64,000 nucleotides of DNA, taken from Moesziomyces globuligerus (lineage: Eukaryota > Basidiomycota > Ustilaginomycetes > Ustilaginales > Ustilaginaceae). The position numbers were made by a program, and so were the translations under genes. The stretch's first letter is position 1. Every line of letters begins with the position of its first letter. The stretch is from assembly GCA_030849465.1 (NCBI GenBank), contig JARVLF010000006.1, forward strand, positions 1,463,501 through 1,527,500. Reading direction: 5' to 3'. Shown here piece by piece: positions 60,219 through 64,000 of this stretch. Below the pieces are notes generated by a model. It did no database searches, was not told the DNA's origin, and saw nothing but the letters and a program-made list of their open reading frames with translations.

Positions 60219-60936
60219 CTTGGATGTTATGTTGGTGCTTCACTGATCGATTATCGGTGGGTTTGCGCACAAGGCGAACAGCGAGCGATGCTGCAGGTTT
60301 TGTTTTTGCAGGACGGAAGCAAAGGGCGGGAGAAGGTGTCGTTCCGCGAGGGTGTGGTTCGCAAGACTGAGATGAAGATGTGCTTGGAGTGTGCGGAGGA
60401 AGATGAGGGTAGCAGTGAAGGCTTGGAAGGGGTGGTGTTGGTCTGACTTGTTGCTGCGCAGAGCTCAGTCGGGATGCTGCGCGCGGCTCACTGGAAAAGA
60501 TGCGTGCTTTGTCGCACGCCCTCTGCGCAAATGCAGCTGGCCCGCCGACTGTCTCGAGCCTCGCCCTTCGCCGCGCGGCGCTGCATCGAGTGGATTCGGA
60601 TCAACACGCTGGTCGGCGCCGCGCGTTCGCGCGTTACACCTGCTGGGGTGCCTTGCTTTTCCTGCGCTCCCATTCGAACGGGGCGTGCCATCTACGCGAA
60701 CCTCATTTACACGTCTTCGCGTCCGACGCGTAGATGGGCTCGACGCGTCTGGAATGTCCAGCTTCTTCCGCGCGAGAAGATCCTTCTCCAATGCGAATTC
60801 GGAAGTCGGACGCAGGCACCGAACTGCCAAAAGTTTCGCAGCGGCCACGGCCACTCCACCTCGGCGCTCTGGGCCTTCTTGCTTCTCTTGTTCGACAACA
60901 ACCCCCATTGAGCACACCACTCCGACAGCGCTCAAG
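60219..60936. other. divergent intergenic region MCM4 / RSA3
   Basis: 718 bp. The RSA3 frame is open upstream and contains in-frame ATGs (for example 60754), but the encoded stretch is not conserved-looking, so it is treated as leader. No other feature recognised. Confidence 0.45.
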
Positions 60937-61936
60937 ATGGCGCCGGCCAATCTAAAGTCAAGCACCTCGCCGGCAAAGCCTCGCAGAAAACGACAGCGCA
61001 AGACGAGGACCCTTGCAGTCTCTTCCGACGACGATTCCGACTCGTCTTCTTCCGAATCATCCTCTTCCTCCAGCAGCGAAGAGTCCGAGCCCACCAATAC
61101 CCTCCAGATCCCGACTTCCAAAAAGCGCGCCAGAAGGCATCGTCGTACCTCCGTATCCTCGGCTTCGTCTTCGTCGTCATCTTCCTCCTCTTCGTCCTCC
61201 TCGGCCTCGTCCTCGTCTTCTTCATCTTCGTCCGACAGCTCTTCTTCTTCGGACTCGTCCTCTTCCGATGACTCGGACTCCAGCTCTTCAAGGCAGCTTC
61301 GAAGATCCCTGAAGAGACGCACCCATGCTCCGCGCGCCCATGAGCCTCATTCTTCGTCAGCTTCAGGCATAAAGAAGCACATCTTCCGCCTGAGCCCCGA
61401 ACCGGACCAACAACATCACGATCCTCCGACCGCTAAGAAACCGAAAAGCTACGCCAAACGCACCGTAGTCCAAGCGCAGCCCGCACCAGCTCGTCTGCCA
61501 GCGCACCTCAGACTCATTGTCGACGCAAAGTCCAACTCTCCCGCCGCAAGAGACTCCCATGCCGGTTCAAAAGCATCGCCTCAACAGTCTCAAGCACAGC
61601 GCGAGCGCCGCAACCAGGCCTTCCGTTCGCTTTGGCTCAGAGCCGTAGCAAACGAGTTCGGCGACGAGCTCGACGCCATTCGTACCGTAAGTCACATCCT
61701 CTCGATCCATCCTTACCTTACCCTCAGTCGCCCGGGCGCTCACCTCTTTTGGCCCTCCTCCTTCCCTCTGACAGCGTGAACCAACCCTCGGCGCAGACGG
61801 CGGAACGCGCCTTCCGCTCTTCATAGATGCCCTCGCTTCCGGTGCCGAGCTTTTCGCATCTCCACCTTCCAACACTCGCTCGTCAACAGCAAAGGACCAC
61901 CTGGACGAAATCGCACTCGCCTCAAACCTGCGCTAG
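60937..61936 (+). CDS. RSA3: ribosome assembly protein 3 (Rsa3)
   Basis: Nucleolar 60S assembly factor. Two exons: 60937-61686 and 61775-61936. The 88-bp intron starts GTAAGT and ends GACAG, phase 0. The product has 303 residues. A basic start (PRRKRQRKTRTL) is followed by long Ser/Asp runs (about 30-120), as in other Rsa3 N-termini. A linker leads to the conserved C-terminal domain that spans the intron: FRSLWLRAVANEFGDELDAI before it and LPLFIDALASGAELF after it, the diagnostic block of the family. Without splicing the frame ends within the intron and the second half of the domain is lost, which supports this model. It is the last recognisable single-copy gene before the repeat-rich right end. 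Confidence 0.85.
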
Positions 61937-62690
61937 CTGCACCGCAATCTCAACACAGCCGAGCGCACATTGATTTCTCAACCGTGTTCTTTATCCCAAG
62001 CTGTCTTCGGCGCAAATGCATCAAAGCGTGCCGCCTTCCAGACGGAGACCAGCTGACATTGGTCGGATTCATCATGCGGTCTTGCCGACTGCACCTCAAT
62101 GTCCTGGGTCCTTGGTACGCAGCCCCGGCACACGCTCCTTTGCTGCTCCGCCAGCTGAATGTCTGAAACGACTGCGTTCAGACGCTATGTAAGCACATGG
62201 CTTGGAGGCCAGCACGGCTCAGCGAGCCCTTGAGCAAAGTGCCCAATGTGTATTGCCTCCGCCGCATCATCGGTCTGACGATGCAAGTGGGCTTTGCCAA
62301 GCGTCCGAGCTTGCAGGCAAAGCAACCGTCAGATGCGTGTCAAGTTTGTTGAGCTATGACACTGGCTGGCGGCAAGCTTGACGTTGTGGGCACCGCTCTC
62401 ACTGTTGCTCAGGTCATGAACATTTTTGTTCCAGTGCAGTCCACTGATCCAGCGGTGTCTGCTTCCCCCTCTTCCCGCTTGCGCAAGAGCACCAAGGCGG
62501 TTGGTGCCACCTTCTTTCCTTGCCCAGGACTACTGCTTAAGAACTGCTGCCTTGGTACTGGCCTCTGCACCGCCGCCCGTCTCTGCCTTTAATGCTGCTT
62601 CTGCATTCTGGGTCCCTGGATTAGGGTGACGAAAGCTAACCACGTAATGCAGACCAATGTGAGGGACAGAATGGGTTGCAGGACAAAGAT
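61937..62690. other. gene-free region, start of repeat-rich right end
   Basis: About 750 bp after RSA3. A 78-codon open frame at 62356 has no motif. Composition becomes less GC-rich toward 62.6 kb. Nothing recognised. Confidence 0.4.
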
Positions 62691-62880
62691 GGTAGTGCAC
62701 TAACTAAAGTACTTGCCAGTAAATATAGACACAGAAAATAGAATTTACTTCAACTTGTGCAAGAGATCATACTTTGGAGGCTCTGTGCGGTTTGTGCACA
62801 GCTGTTACAGCCCTCAAAGTTACACAGACGCACAGACCTTGAGGAGAGCTTTCACTCAGTAAAAATATTGGCTGAGACTT

Positions 62881-63300
62881 AGTATTTGGTTGCGTAACCC
62901 TGCTGACCAATAACAAGCCTCTGTTGCCTCTCCATGGATGCAACCACTGCATTTACATGCTCAAGAGTGACCTCCTTGCTCCACACCTCTGCTGCAGCAA
63001 TTGAAAGCTGTTCCACCGTTTGAGATGGTTGTTTGCATTGACTGAGCTGGTGTTTGAAGATTGCCCAGAGGTTTTTGATTGGGTTGAGGTTGGTGAACAC
63101 ACCAGATGTGCCTGAGTCCGGATGCCCAGTAGTGCTCTGCGCTCTCTGGCAGGCATCCCTTTGTGCGGCGGGGCATCATCCTCAAGTACCAAGTATCCAG
63201 TAGCTTTGACGGCGGCCTTCATCAGGCCGGAGATGAGATCTGCATACTTTTGTGACTTTTGTGAGTTTAAAGTTTCATCCCAGGTCTGAACGCTGTTCTG
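62881..63300 (-). pseudogene. decayed Tc1/mariner-type transposase, C-terminal part
   Basis: Three adjacent frames on the minus strand together resemble the last ~130 residues of a Tc1/mariner DDE transposase. First comes LVLEDDAPPHKG, holding the second catalytic Asp. After a frameshift there is PESAEHYWASGLRHIWCV, and after another FTNLNPIKNLWAIFKHQL, the counterpart of the SPDLNPIENLW motif. It ends at a stop at 62881. At least two frameshifts and loss of everything before the second Asp make it non-functional. Upstream it stops at telomere-like sequence at about 63301. The flanking AT-rich 62690-62880 may be the element's 3' non-coding end. Confidence 0.75.
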
Positions 63301-63318
63301 AACCCTAGCCCTAGGGTT
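63301..63318. repeat. degenerate telomere-like palindrome
   Basis: AACCCTAGCCCTAGGGTT, a palindrome-like stretch built of CCCTA(G)/TAGGG units, directly next to the broken end of the transposase relic. Confidence 0.55.
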
Positions 63319-63363
63319 GCAGCAGATACGCTAGGGGTGGAGCGGAGAAATTGAGAATACAAA

Positions 63364-63428
63364 TCAAGATGACACAATTCAAAATGAGATGACACGGTAC
63401 AAAATCAAGATGACACGGTACCAAATGA
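63364..63428 (+). repeat. tandem repeat array, 20-21 bp units
   Basis: Three units of the form AGATGACACGGTACAAAATC starting at 63367, 63387 and 63408. The sequence pattern resembles the 22-bp units further right. Confidence 0.7.
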
Positions 63429-63446
63429 GAGAAAGCACACTACAAA

Positions 63447-63469
63447 GGGTTAGGGTTAGGGTTAGGGTT
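63447..63469 (+). repeat. interstitial telomeric repeat (GGGTTA)n
   Basis: Nearly four perfect copies of the TTAGGG telomere unit, G-rich strand reading toward the right edge. Too short to be a chromosome end, and further sequence follows, so it is interstitial within this window. Confidence 0.9.
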
Positions 63470-63545
63470 CCAGATCCTTTTGACGGTGGGTTTCCAACTT
63501 TTGGACGCGCTCGGCATCCAGCGGTCCCTGGTCTGCCCTCATGGA

Positions 63546-63741
63546 AGACGGTCCAATTCAAAAATCTGATGCGTTGAATTTCACAGGAAGACAGTCCGCT
63601 TCAAAAATCAAGACGGTCTGCTTCAAAAATCAAGACGGTCCACTTCAGAAATAAAGACAGTCTGCTTCAAAAATGGAGACGGTCCATTACAGTCAGAGAG
63701 ACGGTCAGCTACAGTCAGAGAGACGGTCAGCTACAAAAGGG
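63546..63741 (+). repeat. tandem repeat array, 22 bp units
   Basis: One isolated unit at 63546, then seven consecutive units from 63589 to 63741 with consensus start AGACGGTCYGCTTCAAAAAT and an exact 22-bp period (the last unit is 21). The final three units diverge to a CAGTCAGAG ending. Directly precedes the zinc-finger ORF. Confidence 0.85.
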
Positions 63742-63818
63742 AGACCTTCAAGGGCAAGTAGCAGAGATGTGCACCCGTCAATGCCCATCACATCACCCAC
63801 TCCCCTCCGCCAGCCAAT

Positions 63819-64000
63819 ATGTCACGGACAACCTGCCCTGTTTGCGGTCTCTCCTATGCGGCAACGAACATCACCAATCATTTGCGCAAGGCGCACAGCG
63901 GTGCACACGTCAGTCAGGAGGCTGCTGCTGCTGTTGGGCTGGTTGCATGCCAGTGCGGCCAGGTAGTGGTGAATGCTGCGGCACTGCGCAAGCACCAGGG
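63819..64000 (+). CDS. C2H2 zinc-finger ORF, N-terminal part (runs off window)
   Basis: Open from an ATG at 63819 to the window edge, 60 codons visible. It starts MSRTTCPVCGLSYAATN. The first finger is C6-C9-H21-H26, followed by an Ala-rich linker and a second cysteine/histidine cluster (VACQCGQVVVNAAALRKHQ). Such paired fingers occur at the N-terminus of CRE/R2-clade non-LTR retrotransposons and of OrsD-like domains attached to telomere-linked RecQ helicases. Both are typical of fungal chromosome ends. The position after TTAGGG repeats and 22-bp tandem repeats supports a telomere-associated element. The enzymatic part lies outside the window, so the choice between these is open. Another + strand frame overlaps it but lacks motifs. 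Confidence 0.5.
   Translation, partial: MSRTTCPVCGLSYAATNITNHLRKAHSGAHVSQEAAAAVGLVACQCGQVVVNAAALRKHQ

Noticed and set aside
63301..63318. Classical telomere-telomere fusion point
   Set aside because: A head-to-head fusion would read TTAGGG followed by CCCTAA. Here the order is the opposite and the units are degenerate, so a fusion is not supported.
63447..63469. True chromosome end
   Set aside because: Only about four repeats, followed by at least 530 bp of other sequence including an ORF.
63673..63966. 97-codon frame overlapping the terminal zinc-finger ORF
   Set aside because: Begins inside the 22-bp tandem array and has no motif, whereas the other frame holds regularly spaced Cys/His pairs.
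1..64000. tRNA, rRNA, CRISPR or bacterial-type operon signals
   Set aside because: None recognised by eye. The genome is fungal, so CRISPR and operons are not expected. A tRNA scan would be needed to exclude tRNA genes formally.

Overview
The window comes from a GC-rich, intron-poor basidiomycete chromosome, most likely a smut fungus (Ustilaginaceae, Ustilago/Sporisorium type). The reasons are very long single-exon genes, rare short GT-AG introns (about 77-116 bp), fungal-only families (Zn2Cys6 and C2H2 fungal-TF regulators, GH11 xylanase, Bud6, Brl1/Brr6, OCA-type phosphatase) and TTAGGG repeats near the right edge. I named genes from protein motifs only; no database search was possible. Starts were moved to the first in-frame ATG wherever an open frame began with GTG or TTG.

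Left part (1-13 kb): the 3' end of an acyl-CoA dehydrogenase, the rRNA methyltransferase NOP2 (-), a peroxisomal acyl/oxalyl-CoA synthetase of the Pcs60 type ending in AKL (+), the DNA polymerase delta catalytic subunit (-) and an HMG-box regulator (+). Accessory part (13-25 kb): a secreted GH11 xylanase, a secreted cysteine-rich effector candidate, a C2H2/fungal-TF regulator, an NAD-dependent epimerase/D-erythronate-dehydrogenase-like enzyme and a Dal5-type MFS transporter. The upstream regions of the last three genes share copies of one motif, CATGTGGGA, which suggests a small locally controlled catabolic cluster.

Middle part (26-50 kb): a large CaMKK/Sak1-like kinase, holocytochrome c synthase, one open frame that fuses a mitochondrial calcium uniporter (MCU) to the ubiquinone prenyltransferase COQ2, an 82-residue hydrophilic protein encoded by three exons, a Brl1/Brr6 nuclear-envelope protein, an OCA-type phosphatase that has lost its catalytic arginine, Bud6 and Hgh1. 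Right part (50-62 kb): a Zn2Cys6 regulator, dynactin p62, farnesyl diphosphate synthase, MCM4 (whose first exon seems to be only the start codon) and RSA3.

From about 62 kb the sequence changes character. There is a decayed Tc1/mariner transposase that stops at telomere-like sequence, a short interstitial TTAGGG array, 20-22 bp tandem repeats and the beginning of a C2H2 zinc-finger ORF that leaves the window. This looks subtelomeric. The two observations most worth following are the MCU-COQ2 fusion, with an internal presequence-like linker, and the motif-linked regulator/dehydrogenase/transporter cluster.
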